From Nitrososphaerales archaeon (GTDB taxonomy: Archaea > Thermoproteota > Nitrososphaeria > Nitrososphaerales > Gagatemarchaeaceae): a stretch of DNA of 64,000 bases. Each line of letters begins with the position of its first letter. Positions within the stretch are counted from its first letter, which is position 1. The notes beneath the pieces are model-generated. The model saw nothing but the letters and a program-made list of their open reading frames with translations. It was not told where the DNA came from and searched no databases. Below, in pieces: positions 32,607 to 41,333 of this stretch. The stretch spans positions 1 to 64,000 of the forward strand of contig JAJTZB010000003.1 of the NCBI GenBank assembly GCA_032906765.1, in the 5' to 3' direction. Made by a program: the position numbers and the translations under genes.

Positions 32607-33178
32607 GCAAGACAGACCTCAGGCAGGCGGCTCTGAAATCCAGGCGCTCCCTCACCAGCCAGAGCATCGAAACCCTCAGTGCCGAGGTCGAGCGCGTGCT
32701 CTTGCAGCTCCCAGAGTTCATGGAGGCGAGGACAGTGGCGACCTACGTCGCGAAGAGTGACGAAGTGCAGACTGCGGGCATAATCGACGCTGCGCTCGCT
32801 CGGAAGAAGCGGGTCCTTGTGCCTAGGGCCGGCCCTGCCTCCCTCGAACTCAGCTTCTTCGAAATCCATTCCCTTTCCGAACTCTCCCCCGGCTCCTTCG
32901 GCGTCCTGGAACCCGGCAAAGGCGCCCAGGGGTTCCCTCTCAGCGACTCCGAAATCGTCTTGGTGCCCATCGTCGCCTGGGACGAGAAGGGCCACAGGCT
33001 CGGCTACGGCAAGGGCTACTTCGACAAGGCTTTGAGGTCCAGAGGCACCGCCCTCGCTGCAGGTTTGGCTCTCGAGTCACAGAGATTTCCCGCAGTGCCG
33101 CAGGGACCTAGTGACTCGCCGCTCGACGTGATAGTTACAGAGAGACGAATCGTCAGAGTTGAGGCTAGGGACAGATGA
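32603..33178 (+). CDS. 5-formyltetrahydrofolate cyclo-ligase (MTHFS)
   Basis: This 191-residue protein matches the MTHFS family: KTDLRQAALKSRRSLT at the start, VLVPRA, a middle LSPGSFGVLEPGKG, and the ATP/folate loop IVLVPIVAWDEKGHRLGYGKGYFDKAL. It returns 5-formyl-THF to methenyl-THF, salvaging folate trapped by side reactions. The TTG start overlaps the folD stop. Its place between folD and purE supports a one-carbon role. Confidence 0.92.
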   Translation: MSKTDLRQAALKSRRSLTSQSIETLSAEVERVLLQLPEFMEARTVATYVAKSDEVQTAGIIDAALARKKRVLVPRAGPASLELSFFEIHSLSELSPGSFGVLEPGKGAQGFPLSDSEIVLVPIVAWDEKGHRLGYGKGYFDKALRSRGTALAAGLALESQRFPAVPQGPSDSPLDVIVTERRIVRVEARDR

Positions 33179-33615
33179 CTACCCCTTCGGTTGCGATAAT
33201 AGCGGGGAGCAAGAGCGACAGGGCCATCACTGACGACGTCTCTAAGGCGCTCACGGAGTTAGACATCAATCATGAAGTAAGGTTCATCTCGGCCCACAGG
33301 AACCCCAAAAGGCTCAGAGAGTACATGGAGCAATCTGCCGCAGACGTCTTCATCGCGGTCGCCGGTCTCTCGGCCCATCTCCCAGGAGTGATGGCCTCGA
33401 TGACCACGAAGCCCGTGATCGGCGTCCCGGTCAATGTCAAGATCAACGGTCTGGACTCCCTTCTTTCCATCGTCCAGATGCCCCCCGGCGTGCCTGTGGG
33501 GTGCGTAGGCATTGACAACGGGAGGAACGCTGGGATACTCGCAGCCGAAATCCTGGCCCTCGGGGATCCGGCACTCGGAGAAAGACTTTCGAAGATGAGG
33601 GCCTCCTGGGAATGA
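33175..33615 (+). CDS. purE: Phosphoribosylaminoimidazole carboxylase PurE
   Basis: This 146-residue protein has IIAGSKSDRAITDDV, the catalytic SAHRNPKRL, VAGLSAHLPGVMAS and GLDSLLSIVQMPPGVPVGCVGIDNGRNA. It makes CAIR. No purK is seen in this complete cluster, so it may carboxylate AIR directly (class II style) rather than isomerise N5-CAIR; the ending IDNGRNA suits that view, but this is inference. Overlaps on both sides tie it into the operon. Confidence 0.93.
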   Translation: MTTPSVAIIAGSKSDRAITDDVSKALTELDINHEVRFISAHRNPKRLREYMEQSAADVFIAVAGLSAHLPGVMASMTTKPVIGVPVNVKINGLDSLLSIVQMPPGVPVGCVGIDNGRNAGILAAEILALGDPALGERLSKMRASWE

Positions 33616-34451
33616 TGCCTCAGGGCACCTTCCTCCGGTCGGGCAAGGTGAAGGACATCTACGAACTCGACGGCGAGCACCTGCTTTTCCATTTCACTGA
33701 CAGGGTCTCCGCTTTCGACGTCGTTCTCCCGACGAAGATACCCCGCAAGGGCGAGGTCCTCTGCAGGCTTGGGGCCCACTTCTTCGAGACGCTAGGGGTG
33801 CCCAATCACATGGTAAGGGTTGAAGGATCGGACAGGATGGTCGTCAGGAAGATGAAAATGATAATGGTCGAATGCGTAGTCAGAGGGTACCTCTACGGGA
33901 GCCTCATGGAGCGCGCCTCCAGCGGCCAGGTCCAACTGCTCGGCGAGAAGGTCCTGGCCTCGAAGCTTCCTCAGCCTTGCTTCGACCCCACCACCAAGTC
34001 AGAGGTCAAGGACGAGCCGATAACCGAAGGTGAAATCGTCAAAGAAGGAAGGGCGAGCCTTGCTGAACTCGAACAGCTCAAGCGCACCTCCTTCGAGATC
34101 TACGACAAGATGGGAAGGAGTGCGGCTGCCGCTGGCTTCATCCTCGCAGACATCAAGTTGGAGTTCGGAAGAGACGAAAAAGGCAAGATCATACTAGGCG
34201 ACTCGATCGGGCCCGACGAGTTCAGGATGTGGCCCGCCAAGTCCTATTCGCCAGGGAAGACCCAGGAGAGCTACGACAAGCAGCCGGTAAGGGACTGGCT
34301 CATCTCCGAGGGATACAAGGCGAAGCTCGACCAAGCGAGGAAGTCCGGTCAGAGCGCACCACAGCCTCCAGCGCTCCCAGACTGGCTGGTCGAGGAGACT
34401 GGCCGGAGGTATGCTGCCGTGTACGAAAGCCTGTCAGGAAAAAGGCTGTAG
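33612..34451 (+). CDS. purC: SAICAR synthetase
   Basis: This 279-residue enzyme has GKVKDIYELDGEHLLFHFTDRVSAFD (ATP site), MIMVECVVRGYLYGSL, DPTTKSEVKDEPI, and LADIKLEFGRDEKGKIILGDSIGPDEFRMWP. It joins CAIR with aspartate. The ATG at 33612 overlaps the purE stop. The C-terminus is about 30 residues longer than short bacterial forms, close to other archaeal ones. Confidence 0.95.
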   Translation: MMPQGTFLRSGKVKDIYELDGEHLLFHFTDRVSAFDVVLPTKIPRKGEVLCRLGAHFFETLGVPNHMVRVEGSDRMVVRKMKMIMVECVVRGYLYGSLMERASSGQVQLLGEKVLASKLPQPCFDPTTKSEVKDEPITEGEIVKEGRASLAELEQLKRTSFEIYDKMGRSAAAAGFILADIKLEFGRDEKGKIILGDSIGPDEFRMWPAKSYSPGKTQESYDKQPVRDWLISEGYKAKLDQARKSGQSAPQPPALPDWLVEETGRRYAAVYESLSGKRL

Positions 34452-34466
34452 CCAGGAGCCTCTGCC

Positions 34467-35510
34467 TTGGCACGCTCATCCTATTCAAGGGCCGGTGCGA
34501 ACCGCCGAAAGGTGAGAGAGATCCACTCCTCGCTCGCCCGGCAGCTCGGCCGAACCTTCGCCTTTCGTGCCGGGAAGACGGGTGCTCCGCTGATGGCCAT
34601 CGGACACTACGCAGGCCTGATAGACCTCGGCGGCGACTCTGCGCTCGCGCTCCACACCGACGGCGTCGGGTCCAAAGTCCTGGTCGCACAAAGGATGGGA
34701 CGGTTCGACACCGTCGGAATCGACTGCGTAGCGATGAGTGTCAACGACCTGGTCTGCCTCGGGTCCGAGCCGGTGGCTCTGCTGGACTACGTAGCGCTCG
34801 AGAAGGAGAACGACAGACTGGTGTCCGAACTCGCGAAGGGGCTCGCGGAGGGGGCGAGGCTCTCGGCCACGGCCATTGTGGGGGGCGAGACGGCCATCCT
34901 GGGAGACATGGTCAAGGGCCTGCGTGGGAACGGCTTCGACCTCGTCTCAATGGGAGTTGGCCTTGTGAAGAAGAGCGCGGTCATCGACGGGTCGCGCATT
35001 AGGGAAGGTGACGCCGTCATCGGTGTCGAGAGTTCGGGCCTCCACTCAAACGGCTACACGCTGGCAAGGAGGATACTCGGTCGCCTGCCCTTGAATAGTC
35101 GACTGGAAGGGCTGGGGACCACCCTCGGGGACGCCCTTCTTGCCCCCACTCGAATCTATGTCGGGCCTACTCTTGCCGCAATGAGGTCGGCCCAAGTTCA
35201 CGGGATAGCCCACATAACCGGAGGTGCCTTCACGAAGCTCACCAGGCTCGTGGGCGGTCGCGGCCTGAAGTTCGACATTCGGCTGCCTGCGCCCCAGCCA
35301 ATCTTCAAACTGCTGCAAGGGAGAGGAGGGGTCACAGACCGCGAAATGTACAGTACGTTCAACATGGGGATAGGCCTGTGCTTAGTTCTCCCTTCGAGCG
35401 AGATTGGAAAGGTCGCCCGCCCCTTCAGGAGGGAGGGGTTCCCAGTCCACCACCTCGGACAAGTGAGAAGGGGGAAAGGGGTAGTTGTCAACGGCGTCAG
35501 GCTTCTCTAA
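34467..35510 (+). CDS. purM: AIR synthetase
   Basis: This 347-residue protein has LALHTDGVGSKVLVAQ, GIDCVAMSVNDLVCLGSEPVALLDY, GETAIL, GLHSNGYTLARRIL, HITGGAFTKLTRL and MGIGLCLVL, the AIRS family order. It closes the imidazole ring (FGAM to AIR). TTG is the start at 34467, 15 bases after purC. It is the last plus-strand gene of the purine operon. Confidence 0.95.
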   Translation: MARSSYSRAGANRRKVREIHSSLARQLGRTFAFRAGKTGAPLMAIGHYAGLIDLGGDSALALHTDGVGSKVLVAQRMGRFDTVGIDCVAMSVNDLVCLGSEPVALLDYVALEKENDRLVSELAKGLAEGARLSATAIVGGETAILGDMVKGLRGNGFDLVSMGVGLVKKSAVIDGSRIREGDAVIGVESSGLHSNGYTLARRILGRLPLNSRLEGLGTTLGDALLAPTRIYVGPTLAAMRSAQVHGIAHITGGAFTKLTRLVGGRGLKFDIRLPAPQPIFKLLQGRGGVTDREMYSTFNMGIGLCLVLPSSEIGKVARPFRREGFPVHHLGQVRRGKGVVVNGVRLL

Positions 35511-35523
35511 TCCGCTTGTTGGC

Positions 35524-36999
35524 CTAGAATCCTGACTTCGTCGCAGGCCGCCTTCTGCGGGACTCGGAGAGGAGCGGGTCGACCGTGCCCTTCACGAATG
35601 CATCGCATTTCTCCTTAGCGTTGCCTATGTGCTGGGTCGGCTCCATCAACCTCTTCAGCTCTTTTCGCGTCAACTTCGAAGATACTCCTCTGTCGCCTGC
35701 CAAGCTCCGTTCGATAGGATTCGGTTTCCCCTTCATCACCTCTTCCCACGCCGCCGACGACCTGACCCTGATCATTTCGTGAATCTTCTGTCTGTCGCCT
35801 CCAGCCCCTGCCAGCTTCATCATCACCGCCTCGGTCCCAGCGAAAGGCCCGAACCTCTCCAGGTTCTTCCTAACCATCACGGGATACACTCTCAACCCGC
35901 TGACGAGCCGTTCGTAGAGGATCAGACATTCCTCCACCGCGAGGAACGCCTCTGGCACGGCGACCCGCCTCGCAGCAGAATCGTCCAGCGTCCGTTCGAG
36001 GATGCTGTTTGCCGCGTTCGAGAACGCGACCGCGGGCATGGCGGAGACGAGCCTGGACAGCGAGCACATCCTCTCAGCTGTGACGGGATTGCGCTTGAAC
36101 GGCATCGCGCTGGACCCGACCTGCAGGTTCTCTATCGGCTCCGACCATTCTCCGAAGGCTGGCGATTGCATCACCCTGAGGTCGAGCCCGAACTTATGAC
36201 AGCTCTGAGCTATCGAGGCAAGGCAGACCAGCACAGCGTAGTCTACCTTCCTTGGATAGGTCTGGCCCGAGACCTCGAACGACTCGAGCCCCAGCCGTCC
36301 CATCACTGACTTCTCAAGTCTCCTGACCCTAGAGTCGTTCCCCAGGAGAGCCTTGAAGCTAGCAGCGGTTCCGACTGCACCCTTTACCCCCTTCCCGAGT
36401 AGGAATATCTTCCTCACGGCCTCCACGAACCTGATGTCCAGAACCAGGTCCTGGGCGTAGTTCGCGAACCTGTAACCCAGCGTCGTCGGCTCGGCCGGCT
36501 GCAGGTGAGTCCACGCCATGCAGACGGTGTCCCTATGCTTCACAATCTTCTCGCGGAGCGCAGTGAGACAGCCGAGGAGGCGCGAGGTCAGGATGTCCAT
36601 CGCCTGCCTGTATAGGAGGATGTCCGCGTTGTCTTCGATGTCCATCGAAGTCGCGCCCAGGTGGAGCTTCCCCCCGCCGACTTTCGCCTGGTCCGCGAAG
36701 GTCCTGAGCTCAGCCATCAGGTCGTGCCTAATCTTCTTCTCCAGCGCGTGGGCCTTGCGGATGTCGACGTGCTCCCTGCCTGACTTCGAGCGAATGTCTC
36801 TGACCTCCTCCTCAGTAAGGAGTCCCAGTCCCTGCTGCGCCTCTGCCAGTGCCAGCCAGACCTTCCTCCAGGTCGCACGCTTCTCCTCCTCGGAGAAGAG
36901 CTTCCTCATTTCTTCGCTGCCGTAGCGCCAGGTGAAGGGCGAGAGGTACGTGTCGTATCCGAACCGCCCCTCTCCATTCTTCGGACGCGTTGGCTTCAT
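35524..36999 (-). CDS. purB: Adenylosuccinate lyase
   Basis: This 491-residue fumarase-superfamily enzyme has LGATSMDIEDNADI, TVCMAWTHLQPAEPTTLGYR (catalytic His), and the signature loop VGSSAMPFKRNPVTAE. It catalyses both fumarate-releasing steps (SAICAR to AICAR, and adenylosuccinate to AMP). The frame is open from 37065, but ATG 36999 overlaps the folC stop (TGATG) and gives the canonical MKPTRPKNG N-terminus. It converges on purM with 13 bases between stops. Confidence 0.95.
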   Translation of the reverse strand: MKPTRPKNGEGRFGYDTYLSPFTWRYGSEEMRKLFSEEEKRATWRKVWLALAEAQQGLGLLTEEEVRDIRSKSGREHVDIRKAHALEKKIRHDLMAELRTFADQAKVGGGKLHLGATSMDIEDNADILLYRQAMDILTSRLLGCLTALREKIVKHRDTVCMAWTHLQPAEPTTLGYRFANYAQDLVLDIRFVEAVRKIFLLGKGVKGAVGTAASFKALLGNDSRVRRLEKSVMGRLGLESFEVSGQTYPRKVDYAVLVCLASIAQSCHKFGLDLRVMQSPAFGEWSEPIENLQVGSSAMPFKRNPVTAERMCSLSRLVSAMPAVAFSNAANSILERTLDDSAARRVAVPEAFLAVEECLILYERLVSGLRVYPVMVRKNLERFGPFAGTEAVMMKLAGAGGDRQKIHEMIRVRSSAAWEEVMKGKPNPIERSLAGDRGVSSKLTRKELKRLMEPTQHIGNAKEKCDAFVKGTVDPLLSESRRRRPATKSGF

Positions 37000-38369
37000 C
37001 ACGATTTCTCCGGGATGGCGAAGTTCACAGTCCCTGCGATCTGCTTCTGTTTCACGTCCCTCCACCCCACACTTCCGTTCAGGTGTCGAAGGTTCTCGTC
37101 GCTGTTCAGTGCCTGGTCAATCATGTAAGTTGACCCCGTGTAGAGGATCTTCTCTCCTGAGGCTCTGAGGTTCTTCGCCACAGAAAGTGTCGTCGCCGGG
37201 TTGGGAGCAGGATGGATTGGAACCTCTGGATACGCATCTCTTAGGCGCGAATACACTTTCTCCGGGTCCTGCCCCTTGAACCCCGCGGCCGTGACGATTA
37301 TCGCCTTCGCATGCCGGACAAGTGGGGCAATGACTGCGACAGGGTCCCTCGTCCCTGTAATGCCTACGACGAGAACCATCCTGGCATTCGGAAACCTGAC
37401 CTTCAAATCGTCCGAGAGCGCCCTCGTCTTGCTCGGGTTGTGGGCTACGTCGGCGAAGACGTCCTTCTCGACCTTCCAGAACCTTCCCACGTAACGAGCC
37501 GCGAGGAAACTCCGGGCCAACCTGTCCAACCTGGCCGAGGGGACCAGGTACTTGATTACCTTCGCTGCGAGGGCGGCGTTCACGAGCTGATACTGCGACC
37601 CTAGTAGCAGGTCAGATTCGCCTTGCACAGGAAGGCGTCCCACGTCTTTCCTTATGGCCTCCACCTCCCTTGCGGCAAGAGAGTAGAAGGGCGCGCCCAC
37701 GTCTTTGCAGATGCCGCTCATGACTGCGGTCGACCTTGCATCCCTGTCACCTGAGAACATGGCCACGCCAGGTCTGCAGATTCCAGCCTTCTCCAGGGCC
37801 CTCTGCCAGTGCTCCTCCCCCAGGACGTTTTCGTGGTCCTGGCCCACGTTGGTGACGACTGTCGCTTCCACATCGAGCGCAGTCACGGGGTCGTATCTCC
37901 CGCCCAAACCGGTCTCGACCACCCCCCAGTCGAGTTTGTGCTTCTCGAAGACCTTCAGCGCTAAGAGGAGGCTGACCTCGAAGTAGTCGAGGAGCCACGC
38001 CTCTCCCCGCTTCGCGCTCTCTATGCAATACGGCCTGACCTCCTCGTCCCAGGTCCTGACTATCTCATCGTGCCCGACCAGCTTGTTTCCCAGGACGAAC
38101 CTCTCCGCGTAGTCGAACACGTGCGGCTTCACATAGCATCCTGCCTTTCCATAGGCGGAGAGCCCTGATTGCAGGAACTGGCAGGTCGAGCCCTTCCCAC
38201 TCGTCCCGGCCACCTGGATGAGCTTCACTGGATACCCATCCGGCTCGGGCCAGAAGTGCCTGATCGCCTCTCTGACTAACTCGAACTTCGCCAGCTGCTT
38301 CGCTGCCCACTTGGCGTGGTAGATTTCGTCCACTGCGACGTAGTAGGACCACCGCGAGGAACCCTTCAC
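36999..38369 (-). CDS. folC: FolC-like Mur ligase (folylpolyglutamate synthase family)
   Basis: This 456-residue ATP-dependent ligase has IQVAGTSGKGSTCQFLQSGL (P-loop), VVETGLGGRYDPVTAL, VVTNVGQDHENVLGEEHW, and FADVAHNPSKTRAL. These match FolC rather than cell-wall Mur ligases. It would add glutamates to folate, or dihydrofolate synthase activity on dihydropteroate, completing the folK-folB-folP route seen earlier. The start is uncertain within the first 30 residues. It is coupled to purB. Confidence 0.85.
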   Translation of the reverse strand: MKGSSRWSYYVAVDEIYHAKWAAKQLAKFELVREAIRHFWPEPDGYPVKLIQVAGTSGKGSTCQFLQSGLSAYGKAGCYVKPHVFDYAERFVLGNKLVGHDEIVRTWDEEVRPYCIESAKRGEAWLLDYFEVSLLLALKVFEKHKLDWGVVETGLGGRYDPVTALDVEATVVTNVGQDHENVLGEEHWQRALEKAGICRPGVAMFSGDRDARSTAVMSGICKDVGAPFYSLAAREVEAIRKDVGRLPVQGESDLLLGSQYQLVNAALAAKVIKYLVPSARLDRLARSFLAARYVGRFWKVEKDVFADVAHNPSKTRALSDDLKVRFPNARMVLVVGITGTRDPVAVIAPLVRHAKAIIVTAAGFKGQDPEKVYSRLRDAYPEVPIHPAPNPATTLSVAKNLRASGEKILYTGSTYMIDQALNSDENLRHLNGSVGWRDVKQKQIAGTVNFAIPEKS

Positions 38370-38538
38370 CTTGGAACCGGCACTCCGTCGTACTCTGCTA
38401 ATTGCCGTTCAACTCCTGGCTCTTACGCGGCTGGCAAGATGAGACATAAAGCCATTCGCCGTTCAGTTTCGCCCGCGATTTGGTTCCGCGCCCTTCTTTG
38501 CCGAACATCGTGGGGAAATGCATCGCGAACGCTGGGAG

Positions 38539-38631
38539 TGGACCGGGGGGGGAATTGAACCCCCGACCTTGGGACCTCTTGAGGTTCTCCCGCGTGCAAG
38601 GCGGGCGTTCGTACCGCTGAACTACCGGCCC
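38539..38631 (-). tRNA. tRNA-Ala(TGC) with a 19-base intron
   Basis: Acceptor GGGCCGG pairs with CCGGTCC and includes the G3-U70 wobble that identifies alanine tRNA. The anticodon stem CCCGC/GCGGG closes a CTTGCAC loop with anticodon TGC at 38596-38598. The T arm is GGGGG TTCAATT CCCCC. After the anticodon stem there is an extra stretch of 19 bases (38570-38588; ambiguous by 2 bases) containing an ACCT/AGGT mini-helix. Removing it restores a standard AGGTC variable loop. This fits a non-canonical archaeal tRNA intron cut by the splicing endonuclease. There is one C more than expected in the T stem/acceptor C-run. Confidence 0.9.
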
Positions 38632-38717
38632 ACAATCGAGGCCAGCACTGCCTTCCTTCTTATCCTCTTCTCAGTTGGAAAGGAATTATAGCTGATTCTG
38701 GGGCGCCAGCAGACGAT

Positions 38718-38792
38718 GGGCCGGTAGCTCAGCTTGGCTAGAGCACCCGACTGATAATCGGGAGGCCAAGGGTTCGAATCCCTCCGGGCCCG
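38718..38792 (+). tRNA. tRNA-Ile(GAT), 3' end altered
   Basis: GGGCCGG acceptor, D arm GCTC/GAGC, anticodon stem CCCGA/TCGGG with CTGATAA loop (anticodon GAT) and T loop TTCGAAT are clear. The 3' side reads CCCTC CGGGCCC G: this leaves an A-C mismatch at 49-65 and a G-G mismatch at 6-67, and a discriminator G. Solitary fragments elsewhere (1244-1268) have CCCTT CCGGCCC A, which would pair perfectly. The integrase gene begins 53 bases downstream, so the 3' end may have been replaced by the attachment sequence of the island. Confidence 0.85.
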
Positions 38793-38814
38793 CTTAATAT
38801 TATCAGCGAATCCC

Positions 38815-38821
38815 TTATATG
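38815..38821 (+). promoter_or_regulatory. TATA box of the integrase gene
   Basis: TTATATG is centred 27 bases before the ATG at 38845, giving a leaderless integrase message that starts just outside the tRNA. Confidence 0.6.
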
Positions 38822-38844
38822 AATGCCCTTCCTTTGGCTGGTCC

Positions 38845-40137
38845 ATGCCAAACACGGCGAAGTATCGCGACCTGCTGGACGGCGACGAGGACGTGAAGAG
38901 ATGGCACGACAATCTGGCTGCCAACTCTCCCATCACGGCGGAGGTCTACCTCAGGACGCTCGGCCTCTACTGCGGCCTGGCACACACCGCACCGAAGCAG
39001 ATTCTCAAAGACGCTCCAAAGAAGAAGTTCAGGGACGACTTCACCGACTTCGTGAGGGAGATGGAGAGGAAGGGGAAGGCAGGCTCCTACATAATCAGGT
39101 TCAAGAAGGTGATCCTCTCGTGGCTGTCATACAACAACCTCGACGTGAAGCTGAAGGTGAACATCAAGGGCAAGTCGGAGACCCCGACCATAGCGAACGA
39201 GAGGGTGCCGAGCAAGGAGGAGCTGGCGAAGATCCTGAGGATGGGGTCGCGCAGGTGCAGGGTGTCCGTCGCTCTGATGGCCCTGAGCGGATTGAGACCG
39301 GAGAGCCTGGGCAACTTCACCGGCACGGATGGAATGAGGCTGGGTGATTTCAAGGAGGCGAAGATCATCTCTGACGGAATCGCCTTCGTCAAAGTCCCCT
39401 CGATGCTGACCGTCAGGAACCCGTTGAGCAAGGCGAGGCACCAGTATTTTACATTCGTCGGAAACGAAACCATCACGTACATTCAGGAGTACCTTCACGA
39501 GAGGACGAAGCAGGGAGAGAAACTGATGGCGGACAGCCCCTTGCTGGCCTTCGACCCGAGAGGAGTCAAGAAGAACGCGTTCCTGAGGACGTCGCTGGTG
39601 ACCAGAGACATCAAGGAGGCAATCGTCAAGAGTGGCTTCTCGTGGCGCCCTTATGTGCTGAGAGCATACTGCGATACGGGCATGATCATAGCAGAGTCAA
39701 AAGGACTGATCTCTCACCCGTATCTCCAGTTCCTGATGGGGCACAAGGGAGACATAGAGGCCAGGTATTCGACCAACAAAGGCAGATTGTCGCCAACCAT
39801 GATAGAGGAGATGAGGGAGGCATACAAGAAGTGCGAGCCCGTACTCTCCACCAGAGCGGAGTCGGCGACCGAGGAGCAGGTCAAACGGGCGTTCAAGGAG
39901 CAGTTCCTCCTCATGTCAGGGTACAGCAAGGAGGACATGGAGAAGATGGATTTGGACGACCTGTCGAACGAGGAGCTTCAGAACATCGTGAGGCAGAAGC
40001 TTCTAGGCATGATGACGAACAACGGGTCAAGGCAGAAGGTGATTCCGTTAGGAGAGGTCAAGTCGTACATCGGCCAGGGGTACGAGTATGTCGCGCCGCT
40101 TCCTGACGGCGAGGCGATAGTCAGGGTGCCTTTCTAA
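38845..40137 (+). CDS. int: Tyrosine recombinase (archaeal tRNA-targeting integrase)
   Basis: The 430-residue protein has an N-terminal SAM-like core-binding region (about 15-105) and a catalytic domain with ALSGLRPESL (Arg151), RPYVLRAYCDTGM (Arg273), FLMGHKGDIEARYST (His300, nucleophile Tyr308). RPYVLR and MGHKGDIE are typical of archaeal provirus and IME integrases. It would recombine the island with the 3' end of the adjacent tRNA-Ile. A C-terminal extension of about 110 residues follows the tyrosine. The gene is intact, not split by the insertion site, so it is not of the SSV type that breaks on integration. The next gene begins directly after its stop. Confidence 0.93.
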   Translation: MPNTAKYRDLLDGDEDVKRWHDNLAANSPITAEVYLRTLGLYCGLAHTAPKQILKDAPKKKFRDDFTDFVREMERKGKAGSYIIRFKKVILSWLSYNNLDVKLKVNIKGKSETPTIANERVPSKEELAKILRMGSRRCRVSVALMALSGLRPESLGNFTGTDGMRLGDFKEAKIISDGIAFVKVPSMLTVRNPLSKARHQYFTFVGNETITYIQEYLHERTKQGEKLMADSPLLAFDPRGVKKNAFLRTSLVTRDIKEAIVKSGFSWRPYVLRAYCDTGMIIAESKGLISHPYLQFLMGHKGDIEARYSTNKGRLSPTMIEEMREAYKKCEPVLSTRAESATEEQVKRAFKEQFLLMSGYSKEDMEKMDLDDLSNEELQNIVRQKLLGMMTNNGSRQKVIPLGEVKSYIGQGYEYVAPLPDGEAIVRVPF

Positions 40138-40599
40138 ATGAGCGACTTCTACGCTGTGCTCGGAGTTACAAAGGCTGCGTCCGGCGATGCGGTCAAGGAA
40201 TCTTACAGGAAGCTGGCCCTCAGATACCATCCGGACAGAAACAGGTCACCCGAGGCAGAGGAGAGGTTCAAGGAGGTCTCCGAAGCTCATGCTGTCCTGT
40301 CGGACGATGAGAAGAGAGCCCTGTACGATGCATTGGGTCCAAAGAGGTACAACGACCCGCGGGAGGTCTACCGCTACCATCTGGAGCGCGAGGCCACCAT
40401 GCGCGAAATGAGGAGCGATTACGAGGCGTACAAGTCAGCCCGACGCGACGACATCGCCAAGACGACAGGCACCCTCCTCTTCTTCCTCTTCTTGCTGAAC
40501 CTCGTTCCTTCCTGGGTGCTGGGCCCCTGGTACTTCATATTCAACGGCTTTCTCCTCCTCTCCCTTGGCATCTCGGTCTACGAATGGTTCGAAGTCTGA
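40138..40599 (+). CDS. J-domain protein with C-terminal membrane helices
   Basis: This 153-residue protein has a complete DnaJ J-domain (residues 2-67) with [20 protein letters not shown] and the HPD tripeptide in [15 protein letters not shown]. Two hydrophobic segments near the C-terminus (about 104-145) anchor it in the membrane. J-domains call an Hsp70 (DnaK) to a place; here the place is the membrane. It starts right after the integrase stop codon, so both are translated from one message. Its presence on a mobile island next to other membrane proteins is unusual. Partner unknown. Confidence 0.85.
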   Translation: MSDFYAVLGVTKAASGDAVKESYRKLALRYHPDRNRSPEAEERFKEVSEAHAVLSDDEKRALYDALGPKRYNDPREVYRYHLEREATMREMRSDYEAYKSARRDDIAKTTGTLLFFLFLLNLVPSWVLGPWYFIFNGFLLLSLGISVYEWFEV

Positions 40600-40672
40600 T
40601 TTGGCAGGAAGTCGCTTGGCATGACCTTCGAATCTCTGAAGAAGCGGTTTCGCGTGGCGATGGTGATGGGCG

Positions 40673-41224
40673 ATGTTTGAATTCCTCAGGAGGTACTTCG
40701 GTACCGAGAACATTTCAGAGTGGGAGTTCAGCGACATAAAGGTGCTACTCTACCTCGGGACCCACAGGAAGGAAGACAGGCTGCCGTCTGCGGAGAAGCT
40801 CGGAAAGGAGCTCGGAATAGCCGAGGGGGTGGTTCCAGCGGCGTTTAGCAGGCTGAGGAGGCGCGGCTGCCTCTTTCCGCCACCGGAAGCGGGAACGATA
40901 CGAGACCCGAGAGAAGTCGAAGTCACCTGGAGGGGAAGGAGGGCGCTCAGACCGTTCCTGAACGCGTTCGGCTATGGCGACGTTGTGATACTGACTCTCT
41001 TCGCCTTTGGCCTGGGGGGAGTGGTCGGATTACTCTATTCAGCTTACCAGCTCTACCCGTCATACTTTGTGACCGTGCTCTTGGTCGCGGCAATCATCAC
41101 TGCCGTATTACTAGGATTCGCCGCACATACCGCAAGGATGGCTATGAAGAGTCGAAGAGATGAGCTCGACGTCATGCTGAGAAAGCCTGCCGCTGCGGTC
41201 GAAGAACGCCCGCCTCCTGAATGA
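40673..41224 (+). CDS. Winged-helix protein with two membrane helices
   Basis: This 183-residue protein starts with a winged-helix-like region (about 15-95; IKVLLYLGTHRKEDRLPSAE, KLGKELGIAEGVVPAAFSRLRRRGCL) and then two membrane helices (about 103-125 and 130-152) and a charged tail. It could be a membrane-tethered regulator. It is 73 bases after the J-domain gene. No named family is recognised. Confidence 0.6.
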   Translation: MFEFLRRYFGTENISEWEFSDIKVLLYLGTHRKEDRLPSAEKLGKELGIAEGVVPAAFSRLRRRGCLFPPPEAGTIRDPREVEVTWRGRRALRPFLNAFGYGDVVILTLFAFGLGGVVGLLYSAYQLYPSYFVTVLLVAAIITAVLLGFAAHTARMAMKSRRDELDVMLRKPAAAVEERPPPE

Positions 41225-41333
41225 AACGAGCCACAGCCTCAACGGTTGAGGCTTGAGCTTCAGACACTGAGCCCCGAACCTCGGCGCTTACTCCTATCTC
41301 CCATCCGTCCCCATACTACAGCGGCGATGGAAG

